Source of the DNA: Armadillidium nasatum
Lineage: Eukaryota > Arthropoda > Malacostraca > Isopoda > Armadillidiidae
Assembly: GCA_009176605.1 (NCBI GenBank)
Contig: SEYY01000526.1
Coordinates: 124,863 to 146,931, forward strand
Direction of reading: 5' to 3'
Length of the DNA: 22,069 bases
The position numbers and the translations under genes are program-made. Positions 1 to 20,010 of this stretch are shown here, piece after piece. The notes beneath the pieces were generated by a model. The model worked only from the letters and a program-made list of their open reading frames with translations. It searched no databases and was not told the origin of the DNA. How positions within the stretch are numbered: position 1 is the first letter of the stretch; each line of letters starts with the position of its first letter.

Positions 1-1305
1 AATCATGCAAACCTAAAAAACTCTTTTCTCTATAGAAAATATAATTATCTTTCTGGTTCCTCTTCCTTTCGCTATTTCTGGCATTTTGTAAATATTATCA
101 ACTCCAATTTTCTATCTTCCTTCTATTTTTCATAGAGCTTTTTCTGACGGCAAAACTGCTTTTTTTCAAACTTTCATTGACACTGAACTCTTCACTAAAG
201 TCTTTACCTCTAATTCCACGCTTAACGATTCCGGAGCTATCCTTTCTTAATTCTCCACAACCTTTCAGTTTCATTTGATCTGTTCTTAGTACAATATTTT
301 TCTTCTAAAGATGTTAAATCTCGTTTCTCTGAGCTTAACACAAAGAAAGTGCATGGTATGATGGTATTCCTCATGCGGTTCTTAAAACCTGTGCTGCTGA
401 TCTTACACAAGGCCTAGATATGTTTCGTATCTGCTTTTCTCTTCAACCTTTCTTTCCTGTTTCAAGTGTGGACTCATACAACTTTGCCGAAAAGGGGAAC
501 ACAGCTATTGTTTATATTGCTTTAAATTCTTGACTTTCAAAAGTTTTCGAATCAATTTTTATCAGGAAGTTTTTAAATCAATTCATTTTTCTAATCAAAT
601 CTTTGATTGCCAATTTGGTTTTCGTAAGGTGTGCTCTACTAGTAAACAAATTTCACCCATTTCTGATTCTTGGTCCTCGACTCTTCGGCATTTCGGTAAA
701 TCTTTTGCTGCGGCGCTAGACTAATTGTAAACCTTCAGTAGAGTCTGGCAAAAGTTTTTGATTTTTGAACTTTGCTCTTTCGATATATTTCTTTTTCTCT
801 GTAATTTTCTTTCTGATTTCCTTTCCGATCGATCTATAACAGCAGTTACAGAAAGTCACCGTTCATCCTATAAATCTATTAATAGAATTGTTCCTTAGGG
901 TTTTGTGTTTCTGTCCTATCTTCAACTCTTTTGTTTTTCTTTTTTTACTTTTTTACTTTTGATCATTGACTTCTCTGTCACTCATCACCTTTCAATTCCT
1001 ATATACGTTGAAGATTCTACAATTCACTACTCCTTTCACCTGGAAATATGTCTTACTCAACTTCAAATAGCCACTTGCTAGAGAGACGAACTAGAAATAA
1101 CTGACCTCTGACATTTCTGTCGTTCCTATATGGCTATTTTCAATATCTCAGGAAATCAATTCCTTCATTTATCTACTATTAAAAAATTTTCCACGCATCT
1201 GCAGCATCTTTAAAATCGCACAACTAAAGCTTTCCCTTTTTCTTAAGATTCTTAATATTTTCTTACTCTTGATCTTTCTCGGAAGGATTACGTTCTTTCT
1301 CATTA
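1..1305 (+). pseudogene. LINE (jockey/CR1-like) reverse transcriptase remnant, copy A
   Basis: Decayed reverse transcriptase of a non-LTR retrotransposon, which would copy element RNA at the nicked target site. Pieces recur in order across several frames. LSGSSS-FRYFWHF (about 50-95) matches the linker after the endonuclease. DGIPHAVLKTCAADLT lies at about 360-410. LSKVFES lies at about 532-552. DCQFGFRKVCST followed by SDSWSSTLRHFGKSFAAALD lies at about 605-722. FLSDRS-I-AVTESHRSSYKSIN lies at about 815-885. The catalytic box reads YVED at 1004-1015 where the family has YADD. FNISGNQFLHLST lies at about 1140-1170 and LDLSRKDYVLSH at about 1267-1302. Many stops and frameshifts make it non-functional. 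The similarity starts at base 1, so the element continues left of the window. It matches copy B (11488-13860, minus strand) piece by piece. The family assignment is firm; the clade is less certain. Confidence 0.85.
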
Positions 1306-1438
1306 ATTAAGTATTTAACAGGTTAATTGTATTTAATAGTCCAACTTTGGTGGAACTACATGTGAGCCTCTAGTATTTTCCAAAAGAGAAAATATGAAAA
1401 GCAGAAAAAAAGACACTAGATGAAAGTTACGCCTTATT

Positions 1439-1583
<145 letters not shown>

Positions 1584-1868
1584 TGAAAATTGTATTAAGC
1601 TCAAATGTATAAACCAAAATTCACCTACACACAGTATTTTAAATTGTGTAAGTCAGAAACAGTGGAAAAAAATAGAAAGAAATGAAGACAGTCCATTAAA
1701 TAATTGTCCAGAGACACAGATGAACAAAAAAAGGATGAGACAACTTGGAAAAACGAGTTGCAAGAGATATCATCAAAGGGGAAAGTTGTACAACTAATTA
1801 ATTAAATTGAATGATGCATGTTACGATAGTGAGATGATAAGTAGAATGACAAGAGTATAACTGACAGT

Positions 1869-2114
1869 GAGAGAGAAATAAATAAAAAGAAAGAAAAAAG
1901 AAGGAAAAAAAGAATGAAAGAAAGATGAGGAAAAAAAGAAAGAAATAAAGAAAGAAAATAAGAAAGATGGACGGAAAAAAAGGAAGAATGAATGAAGGTC
2001 AAAAAGAAAAAAAGGAAAGAAAGAATGGAGAGAAAAATGAAAGAAAGAAAAAAATGAAAGGAATAAAAAAGAATGAAGGGATAAAAGAAAGAAAGAAAGT
2101 AATAAAAAAAAAAA
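1869..2114 (+). repeat. Polypurine (GAAA-rich) tract
   Basis: About 245 bp that is almost all A and G on the + strand, an irregular expansion of GAAA, GAAAA and GGAAA units with scattered T. Long purine tracts can form triplexes where mirror symmetry exists. The phenylalanine/serine-rich minus-strand frames and the lysine-rich plus-strand frame across it are low-complexity translations. Confidence 0.9.
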
Positions 2115-2302
2115 TTTTTTTTCCAATTTTTTGCAAGTTTAAAAGATTCATAAATCAAAAAATACACGCAAAATATTTTCTTTCTTTTAAATTTGTAAAA
2201 CAAATATTAAATTTTTAAATTAAATTATAAAAAAAATAAAATAAATAATATTTAAAAAAATGAAGAAATTATTTTATATTTTATTTTTAGTGACGTTGAT
2301 TT

Positions 2303-2663
<361 letters not shown>

Positions 2664-2876
2664 ATTTGTGTTTTAAAATGAAAACCTTTTATTCAAATAT
2701 TGGATGATAAATTTGAACTTTGAAATTTGTAATGGCTCCACAAATCAATTGGACCGAAAAACTTAAAAATATTTTCCTTATAAATCAATAAAGAAAAAAA
2801 AATATATAAAATATAAAATAAAATTAAGGTAATAATAAAAACGTATAAAAAATAATTTTAACATGATTTAACAATG

Positions 2877-3006
<130 letters not shown>

Positions 3007-3522
3007 TGAATGTGAAGATAGATACCTGTCAGTGAAACCTTCAAGAAAGGTGCCTGAGTTTTCGTGGGTATACGACATATACTTCTAGATGGCCATACCT
3101 ATCACGGATTCCTGATATTTATTCCATCAGCATCAGAGCACATTTCTCATTTTCTTATTTACGCCTAAAGTCTAAACGAATCGAACCTAAGTCATAAACA
3201 AAAGATAGATCACGTTTATCCTCATCATGACCGTTCTCGACTCCTGTCTTTGTTCTAGTTAAAAGGAAAATTCTTCGCTTGAGCCATGTAGTGTTATACG
3301 ATTTTGACACTTGGTTCTTCTTCTCATGGTTTTATAATATTTCACCTCACAGCTCCGTTTTGACTTTTATGCAACATGTTCTGCAGTTAGTTTAGCATTG
3401 AATTTATTTTATCTTATTTTTTGAAAAGCTTTTCAATTAAAAAAAAAATTTTTTTAGTGACCAGCATCAAATTTATGGCTAGAAGAATTTTAAAAAATCT
3501 ACGCTGTTGTTAAATACTCAAT
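3007..3522. other. Normal-complexity spacer, not recognised
   Basis: About 515 bp of ordinary complexity between two TA arrays. No frame over 60 codons, no RNA gene and no transposon motif could be recognised on either strand. A sharp edge at each array suggests it may be an old repeat copy, but no second copy exists in this window. Confidence 0.4.
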
Positions 3523-3683
<161 letters not shown>

Positions 3684-3851
3684 AGTGATAACACTTTCCC
3701 CAGTTAAAATTTCTTTTCTCCACAGCCTTTGTGAATAACATTATTTTCCGTGGCGAAAGAAGTTAACAATTTTTAAATAGACTTTATAGGATCCATTATA
3801 GAAACAACAATAGTATCTCCTATACAGAATCTCACGCGCGCTTGCAACCAA

Positions 3852-4022
<171 letters not shown>

Positions 4023-4027
4023 TAATG

Positions 4028-4125
4028 CAATCACCCAAATGAAAATTAATTTAGAATTACAAAAAAAAATGGATATAAATTTCGACATTTATACATCCTC
4101 ATCAGACTCCAAATTTGAAACTATG
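4028..4125. repeat. Diverged partial copy of the 18329 foldback arm
   Basis: About 95 bp related to the outer left arm of the foldback at 18329-18855. Shared blocks in order are cccaaatgaaaattaa, ttcgac, and cctcatcagactcc (the last matching the element's arm consensus). Similarity fades after about 4125. As in the full element, a TA array lies immediately to the left. On the minus strand it carries CTGATGAG, a 5 bp hairpin, then GAAA (4080-4105). I found no matching opposite arm, so it looks like a single-arm remnant. Confidence 0.65.
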
Positions 4126-4382
4126 AGAAAAGGAAAAAGTTTTATAAATAAAATATTAAAACGATTTTCGAAGGATAACCTTGCCCTCTTTAACAACTGA
4201 AGTGAATTTAAAAGAACAATTTCTAACCTGTTTATTTTCAGTTTTTTAAATTACACATTTCATAAATTTTTAAAAATCATTTCGTGCACACTTTAAAAGA
4301 AATGAAATAATGACTTAAAAAGAAAACTATTCTATTTGTAAAAAATTTTTTAAAAAGAAATTTGCATCTCTCTTTTACAACT

Positions 4383-5150
<768 letters not shown>

Positions 5151-5167
5151 TTTTTTTTTTTTTTTTT

Positions 5168-5522
<355 letters not shown>

Positions 5523-5737
5523 GTATTTAATTTATATTAAACTTTCCTCTTTTCTTTCTTTTTTTTGATTCTAAAAAAAAAAAAAAAAGCAATAAAAATA
5601 AAGTGTTGTCATTCTTCCTTCAAAAAATTGATTGATTTATTCTTTCAAGAAAATAATTTTTATTTTTGGATTTTGCAATACACAATCAAGGGAAAATCTT
5701 TAGTAATGTTTTTAAAAATATTATTTCAAAATTATTA

Positions 5738-6089
<352 letters not shown>

Positions 6090-6302
6090 ACAAAAACTAA
6101 ATTTGCATCGTAAATGAATAGAAATGCAATTAATTAAATAGCTTTTAAATGCTGAAAATTATTTGAAAAAAAAATTAAAAGAAGAAATAAATAATTTTAA
6201 TTTGATTCGAAATAAAACTCGTAAATAAAAGAAGGATTAGAGAAATTATTGTTATTATCCTTTTCTTGAAAATATTGTCATTATTGTATTTTTTATTATA
6301 AT

Positions 6303-6310
6303 TTTAGCAA

Positions 6311-6380
<70 letters not shown>

Positions 6381-6520
6381 TTTATTATTTTTATTACACA
6401 AATTTATTAATATTAACTATTATTATCATTATTATTTTCACTATTGTTATTACTACTAATACTTTTATTATTAATATTATTATTGTTATTATTATTTTTA
6501 TCACTTTTATTATTATTCTC
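6303..6520 (+). repeat. (ATT)n array with degenerate right half
   Basis: Pure ATT at about 6309-6379, then mutated ATT/ATC/ACT units to about 6520. The decay is graded left to right, as in older repeat flanks. Confidence 0.93.
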
Positions 6521-7544
<1,024 letters not shown>

Positions 7545-7896
7545 TATCTCTCTCTCCCTCTTTCTTTCATCTCTCTCTTTCTCTTTCTCTCTCCTTCACT
7601 CTGTCTTTCTCTGTCTTCCTCTTTCTCTTTCTTTCACTAATTCTCTCACTCTCATCATTCTCTTCTGTCTCTCGCTCATACTTTTCTCTCTCTCTCTCTC
7701 TGTCTTTCTCTATATTTCTTCCTAATTCTCTTTCTCTCCCTAATTCTCTGTCTCTCTCACTGATTGTCAATTATTCTCTCTCTCGCTCTCTCTTTCTCTC
7801 TCTCTCTCTCTCCTTCACTCTGTCTTTCTCTATCTTCCTCTTTCACTTTCTTTCACTAATTCTCTCACTCTCTCTCTATTTATCTATCATTCTCTT

Positions 7897-7976
<80 letters not shown>
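7545..7976 (+). repeat. (TC)n polypyrimidine tract
   Basis: About 430 bp of TC/CTT/TGTC units. The right end, about 7898-7974, is a nearly uninterrupted (CT)n. An internal duplication is visible: a 35 bp phrase built on ctccttcactctgtctttct occurs near 7591 and again near 7810. The arginine/glutamate-rich minus-strand frame (7567-7770) is repeat translation. Confidence 0.95.
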
Positions 7977-7979
<3 letters not shown>

Positions 7980-8323
7980 TGAAAGCCATGCAATTCCGAA
8001 TTACCAAGAGTGTGGACCACCTTCTAGGAGTCCCTATTTGTTTCATTTTCTACAACATTATTAATTTATCTGTATTCATGAATTTTTATTCCTCTATTTA
8101 TCATTTTATTAATTTCTTTATTTATAATTTATTTGTTAATATTTCTTTTTATTTTCTTATTAAAATATTGGTCCATTGATTATTTAATTTCACTATTATT
8201 ATACAATTGGTTAAAAACTATTATTATATACATAATTTTTAATATATTTTTTTAATTTTTATATTTTATTTTAATAATTACAAATGGAAAAAATGTAACT
8301 TAATTTTTTCATGTTCCAAAATA
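7977..8323. other. AT-rich spacer, not recognised
   Basis: About 45 bp of normal complexity at its left edge (about 7977-8025), then AT-rich DNA. The 66-codon + frame at 7979-8179 is I/F/N-rich with no recognisable family features and is probably chance. Confidence 0.4.
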
Positions 8324-8356
8324 ACTTATTATTATTAATATTATTATTATTATTAC

Positions 8357-8424
<68 letters not shown>

Positions 8425-8515
8425 TTATTATAATTATTATTATTTTTATTGTTAAGACGGTCTTTATTTTTATTATTACTATAGTTAATAACAATATTGT
8501 GATTCTCTTGTTTTT

Positions 8516-8546
<31 letters not shown>

Positions 8547-8561
8547 TTTATTATTATATTA

Positions 8562-8594
<33 letters not shown>

Positions 8595-8600
8595 TATTAT
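8324..8600 (+). repeat. (ATT)n block
   Basis: Pure ATT at about 8336-8420, a degenerate centre (8421-8512), then ATT/ATTT to 8600. Same strand sense as 5738-6520. Confidence 0.95.
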
Positions 8601-9356
<756 letters not shown>

Positions 9357-9416
9357 TAAATGTATGAATATATATTTTATTCTCTACACCATATCCTGAA
9401 TGATGCAGGGTGGTGT

Positions 9417-9449
9417 CGGTTGCAGAAATTATACATATTTCTGCAACCG
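9417..9449. repeat. Perfect 13 bp hairpin between two TA arrays
   Basis: Arms CGGTTGCAGAAAT (9417-9429) and ATTTCTGCAACCG (9437-9449) are exact reverse complements with a 7 nt loop, tatacat. It lies in a 140 bp normal-complexity island (9353-9494) between two TA arrays. No poly-T follows, so a Rho-independent-style terminator is not meant. It could be the tip of a foldback or SINE-like repeat. Confidence 0.85.
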
Positions 9450-9491
9450 TACGTGGGAAAAAGAGGAAAACTGGTTATGAACGGTTCCGAG

Positions 9492-11410
<1,919 letters not shown>

Positions 11411-11487
11411 CTTTTCAGATCAGCAAATGCCAGATGCCTAACAATTTCCAAATAAAGCTTTTAAAATCGTGGAAATTCAGGAAATCT

Positions 11488-12091
11488 GGTTGTTAATGGC
11501 CGACATGTCCAGATACACGGAGATTAAAGTATGCAAGTCAAAGGAAGTTGGGAAAACAAATAATGGGAGCGTGTTCCACAATTTACCAGTAGAGTACATG
11601 AAAGATTGAGCATAGCGGTTAAGTCTGGGGGCGGAGAGTTGGACAGAGAATGGATGGAGGAGGTATGTGACGAGTGAGTTCAGAAGAGTAGTGTCCGTTG
11701 TAGCAGCGATAGTATAGAAAGAGTGACGCAACAATTGGTCGGGTAGAAAGAGATTGCAAAGTTAGTAAAAGAAAAAGAATTCATAAGACGAAAATCCATA
11801 GACTCCACCTTTTCGAGAAGAGCTGTATATGTGGAATCACCCTAGATGTGTGTGGCCTACTCCATACAAGGGGCGAACAACATTCCTATAAAGAGAAAGC
11901 AACTGGGGTGGAGTAAAAAAATTACGAAGCGCCTCAGAACACCCAACCTCTTAGAAACTGGTTTAGAAAGAGAAGGAAACACACACAATATTTAGGACAG
12001 ATGAAGAAAATGTCATAGTTATTTGGAAGGTTGTGTCGAGTAGAAAGATAAAGGAACTGAGTTTTTGAGGTGCTGAAAACGGCCATGTTTT

Positions 12092-12189
<98 letters not shown>

Positions 12190-13860
12190 AGTAAAAAAAA
12201 AAAAAAAAGAGTTGAGGATAGGACATATCCCAGATAAACACAACCATCTATAGATTTAAAGGATGGTGGCCGTCTATACCAGCTGCTATAGAGGGACCAG
12301 AAAGGAATCAGAGAGAAGGTCACAGAGATAAAGATAGATTCCGAAAGAGGGAAGTTTGTGCCAGACTCTACCGAAAGCTTTCGATATGTGCAGCGCCACA
12401 GCGTAATATTCACCAAAACACAAAAAGGCGGAGGACCAAAAGTCAGAGAAAAGGGAAATAAGATCATCAGATTACGAAATAAGATTACGAAGAAAATAAG
12501 ATTATGAAAGCCATACTGGTGTTCAGAAATAGGATTAGAAGAATTGAGGTATTTCAAAATCTTCCTGTTAAGGATAGACTCGAAAACTTTAAGAAGAACG
12601 GAAGTTAACAAAATGGGACGATGGTTAGAGGGTTCGAACAGGCTGAATGAGACCACGTTTCTAGCAAGAAAAGAAGGCCGAAGTAGAGAGATAAAGACTA
12701 AATAGTTTACCAAGAGAGGGTGCAAGCTCAGAAGTACAAGTTTGGAAAACCGCAGGAGGAATATCATCAGGACAATACGCCTTCTTAATGTTAAGCTTAG
12801 AGAGAGCAGAAATGACGTTTTTAGAAGAAATTACAACATTAGGCATAAATGAGTTGGAATTTGTTGAAGGAGGAGGAATAGCTCCAGAATCGTGAAAAGA
12901 AGATTTAGAGGCACAAGTTTGAGCGAAGAGTTTAGCTTTGGTATAAGGTTAAACAGCAATTTTGCCGTCAGAAGATATTAGAGAAGGGAAAAAGGGAAAG
13001 AGGAAGAAGTAAAGTTGGAGTTGACATTTTTTGCAAAGTGCTAGAAAGGGAGGGAAGAAGAGGAGCCAGAAAGATTATTGTATTCACGACGGAGAAAATA
13101 GTTTTTGGTACTTCGAAGAATAGATTTTACACGATTCCGGGATGAAATATAAGTTAAATGAGTTTCTGGGGTTTGAAATCGACAGAGATCAGTGAAGGCA
13201 GCATCCCTGTGACGGATAGCACGAAAACAAGCAGAGTGAAATTAAGGTTTGTTAGGTTTAGTTGAAGGGAATGAATATGGAATGTATGCCTCTATGCCAG
13301 AGTGAATCACCTCGGTTATGCGCCCAGCATATCCCGTAGGATCCCTCCCACGGAAGTAGTAATCAATGCAATGGAAATCAGAGAAGTACAACCACAAGAC
13401 AGACCAGTTAGCAGCGACGAAATGCCAGAAACGTCTCTTCGTCGAAGGCAGGGGCCGTTCTTGCAGAAGACTTGAAGATACAAAACAAGAAGCAAAGATA
13501 AGATGGTAATCGAATGAACCCATAGGAGGCAAGAGTTTAACAGTATAAGAAGAAGGAAAAGAGGTTAAGAAAAGATCAAGTATGTTGAGTTCATCACCAA
13601 GACAGTCAAGGATACGGGAAAGGAGTTACACAGCAGCTCAAGATTGTTCTGGATTGAAAAGTCGTAGACGAGTTCACCAGTTGGATCATGAGAACTAGAT
13701 GAAAGACACTGGCGGTTGTGAACATTGAAATCACCTAAAATGATGATTTCGGGGAAAGGAGAAGAAGAAAGAATGTGCTCTATTTTTGAGTTTAAATAGT
13801 CGAAGCATTTTCTATAGTCAGTAGAATTAACAGATAAATAGACATAAAAGTAACATTAGT
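11488..13860 (-). pseudogene. LINE (jockey/CR1-like) ORF2 remnant, copy B: endonuclease, RT, C-terminus
   Basis: Best preserved coding remnant, read right to left. An APE endonuclease piece has ILGDFNVHNRQ at about 13709-13741 and MGSFDYHLIF near 13494-13523, where the family has SSDHNLI; the histidine reads Tyr. The linker follows: KPNKP, then SILRSTK and NLSGSSSS. RT fingers/palm follow: PDDIPPAVFQTCTSELAPSL (about 12730-12790), then NHRPILLTSVLLKVFESILN and SEHQYGFHN, inside a 277-codon open frame (11934-12767). Within that frame a poly-T and a TA array stand where YADD should be. Then come [20 protein letters not shown], a diverged thumb (ALLEKVES-like, about 11800), and the C-terminal FMYSTGKLWNTLPLFVFPTSFDLH (about 11550-11610). 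At least three frame changes and several stops make it dead. The N-terminal endonuclease half is missing at the TA array 13861-13990. Family assignment is secure. Confidence 0.92.
12095..12187. repeat. (TA)n microsatellite inside LINE copy B reverse transcriptase
   Basis: About 93 bp of TA plus an adjoining 16 A (12193-12208) lie between the codons for VLSSTLF and for [14 protein letters not shown]. The frame stays open through it. In copy A the interval between the matching words (928-1130) is about 200 nt and carries YVED. Here it is about 122 nt and almost wholly repeat. Confidence 0.96.
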
Positions 13861-14980
<1,120 letters not shown>

Positions 14981-15004
14981 ACAATAAAATAATTTTCTCC
15001 TTTT

Positions 15005-15114
<110 letters not shown>

Positions 15115-15244
15115 ATTTCTAAATTCAATAATAAACGTGATCAAAAAGAAGGAAAAATCGCAAATATTTTTGGATTTTTTAAAGAATTTCAATTCCTTGA
15201 ATCGTTTTTTTTTTGGAATTTAATTACATGTTAATTTTTTCCAT

Positions 15245-15375
<131 letters not shown>

Positions 15376-15499
15376 ATTCTTAGTAGGTTCTTACCTAACC
15401 TAATATCTTTAGTTCTCTCTTTTCAATAAAAGAGGAAAGACAGAATAAAGAAATTCGTATCTGTATAACAAACGGTAGCAAAAAAATTACCTTCAACCA

Positions 15500-15581
15500 T
15501 TCGCTTCTGCGACAAAACGAGGAATGAACGTAACAAGTCGCTTGTTGCTCCTTTTATAGGATCCCGTGACCAAGTGGGCGG
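15500..15581 (-). promoter_or_regulatory. Putative RNA polymerase II core promoter (GC box, TATA box, initiator)
   Basis: Read on the minus strand: a GC box CCGCCC (15576-15581), then 17 bp, then TATAAAAGG (15550-15558), then TCATTC (15522-15527). TCATTC matches the arthropod-style initiator TCAKTY, and its A is 33 bp from the first T of the TATA box. Just downstream is ATGGTTGAAG|GTAATT (around 15490-15505), which could be a short first exon and splice donor. No long frame follows. This arrangement also fits the U3/R part of an LTR, but no second LTR or primer-binding site was found. The motifs are directly visible; activity is inferred. Confidence 0.45.
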
Positions 15582-17053
<1,472 letters not shown>

Positions 17054-17094
17054 GATATGCATAAAGAGAGATAAATATTTGCCCTTCAATATTT

Positions 17095-18327
<1,233 letters not shown>

Positions 18328-18328
18328 G

Positions 18329-18855
18329 GAATTTCCCAAATGAAAATTAAATTTAAGGAATTAGGCCATTCGACGCAAATGTGTCCACATCAGACTCCTC
18401 CAAAATAAAAATGAAAAAAATAAAGTTCAAGTTGAAAACCGGCTTGTTTCCGCTCCACAAATAAAAACTCAAATAAATCAGTACTTCCTACCAGATATTA
18501 AAACTTAAATTTAAAAAAAAAAACAAAAAACCGGGAAAAGAATCAAAATAATAGTGAAAGAGATCTCAGACACCTCCTTTAAAGACTGAAAGACATCAAA
18601 AACTTTAAGGGAGGTGTCTGAGATATCTTGCATTCTTATTGTGATACTTGTCCCTGGGTATTTTTAAATTTTAGTTTTAAAAGCTGGAGTGTTGGTGGTG
18701 GGAGTTTTGATTGGAGTTTTTATTTGTGGAGCGGAAACAAGCCGGTTTTTTAACTTTGGCTTTTTTTTATTTTTTTATTTTGGAGTAGTCTGATGAGGAC
18801 GCATTTGCGTCGAAAGGCCTAATTCCTTAGTTTTAATATTCATTTAGGTAATTTC
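18329..18855. mobile_element. Long foldback (inverted-repeat) element
   Basis: Two arms of about 255 bp (18329-18584 and 18603-18855) separated by only 18 nt. Similarity runs along nearly the whole arm. A perfect 36 bp block lies at 18435-18470 versus 18714-18749. A 15 bp perfect block, atctcagacacctcc, lies near the loop. Outer words are aaggaattaggcc and ttcgacgcaaatg. The arms differ mostly by point changes and small indels. There is no open frame, so this is a non-autonomous foldback/MITE-like repeat or a tail-to-tail SINE dimer. TA arrays lie 4 bp and 41 bp away. A partial relative is at 4028-4125. Confidence 0.88.
18790..18815 (+). ncRNA. Hammerhead-like core motif in the foldback right arm
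   Basis: CTGATGA (18790-18796), one G, a perfect 5 bp stem GACGC/GCGTC with ATTT loop (18798-18811), then GAAA (18812-18815). These are the conserved parts of a hammerhead ribozyme core around stem II. An extra G sits between CTGATGA and the stem. No nearby stems I and III with a clear NUH cleavage site could be laid out, because the complementary strand is the other foldback arm. Likely a degenerate or coincidental motif, not a proven ribozyme. Confidence 0.3.
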
Positions 18856-18896
18856 TTCGTTGGAAATTGATGCGCTTAGTGCATTGTTGTTTTGTC

Positions 18897-19009
<113 letters not shown>

Positions 19010-19086
19010 CCATTGGTAGGCAAAGGCCAGAGTTCTACCTTTTTAACCAGAGTTGGGGGGAAATGTCAAAAAATCTGGTTGCTAAG

Positions 19087-19202
<116 letters not shown>

Positions 19203-19204
19203 TT

Positions 19205-19312
19205 CAATTGCATATGTCGGTGCCGTGCAATGCGGTGCGAGATGCTCTGATTTCGGTGCATTGAACTGTATTTTGCATCCGGTGCGGTGCGGTGAGGAAA
19301 ATTCCGGAGCTC
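19205..19312. repeat. GC-rich GGTGC-repeat patch
   Basis: About 108 bp with six full or near GGTGC units plus variants (GGTGCC, CGTGC, ATGCGGTGC), and a short CCGGTGCGGTGCGGTG run at 19279-19294. It ends in CCGGAGCTCGGCCAACC. The base composition is strikingly unlike the flanks. It looks like a degenerate pentamer satellite or part of an unrecognised repeat. Confidence 0.6.
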
Positions 19313-19767
19313 GGCCAACCCTAGTTCAGACCCTAAAAATAAGTGGAATTTTTAAATATTCATCTTAATAATATAAAAAGAATATTAAATAAGAACACAG
19401 GACCATTAAATACTTTTAAAGATAATAATGCAATATCATTTACACATTTTCCTTATAATTTAAAACTTAATTAAAGTGAATTGGTTCTATCAGTCGCATT
19501 TTTCGTTATTTTTATTTAAAAAATTTAAAATAACTTGTACTTCTCTAAAAATTATAATTTAAATAACTTAATTAATATAATCAACTAATTATATTTACCT
19601 ATTTACTATATTTAATTTTTAATTATTACTTAGGAGAATTGGCCTATTAATAAAAGAATGACTTGTAGTTAAAAACAAATAAAAAAAATGACTTTTTGAT
19701 TTTTTTTATTTGATTCATATATAAAAATAATCACCAACTCTATTTATTATGATAAATATATAAAAAT
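19313..19767. other. AT-rich spacer, nothing recognised
   Basis: About 455 bp of AT-rich DNA rich in TTAAAT and AATTA words; no coding, RNA or repeat unit recognised. Confidence 0.4.
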
Positions 19768-19917
19768 CACATTACTTCTTTTCCTAAACAAGCTTCTAAG
19801 AAGATAGTGTTCTGTTGCTCCTTCATAATTTCTTCGTAAGGCTTGCTCTTTATAGAGGTGTTGTTTGCCATTGTATGGAGTACGGCTCATACATCTGGGG
19901 TGGTTCCATTCAAACAA
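19768..19917 (+). pseudogene. LINE reverse transcriptase thumb fragment, copy C
   Basis: HITSFPKQASKK at 19768 matches the family word HISSLAKSASKK. After a frame change, LYRGVVCHCMEYGSYIWGGS (about 19850-19910) matches LYKGLVRPCMEYASHVWGGS. It is about 50 codons with one stop and a frameshift. Same general LINE group as copies A and B, in which this segment is absent or badly decayed. The fragment stops just before a BEL/Pao integrase piece. Confidence 0.75.
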
Positions 19918-20010
19918 GGAAAAGATATACTGTTATAATCATTGTCTTCAGACATGTTTTCTGAGCATATGCGTATCAACAACATCAAGCATTATAAGAT
20001 TCCTCTCTAT

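Noticed and set aside
1802..2218. Lysine-rich plus-strand and phenylalanine/serine-rich minus-strand frames.
   Set aside because: Both are read from the GAAA polypurine tract; low complexity explains them.
7567..7770. Arginine/glutamate-rich 67-codon minus-strand frame resembling an RE-rich splicing protein.
   Set aside because: It is the complement of the CT tract; the composition follows from the repeat unit.
12626..12640. GGTTCGAAC, like a tRNA gene B box.
   Set aside because: It lies in the coding remnant of LINE copy B (codons around FEPSN), with no A box or cloverleaf upstream on either strand.
19010..19085. AACCAGA...TCTGGTT inverted pair between two TA arrays as a possible foldback.
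   Set aside because: Seven bases with a loop of about 27 nt is expected by chance at this scale.
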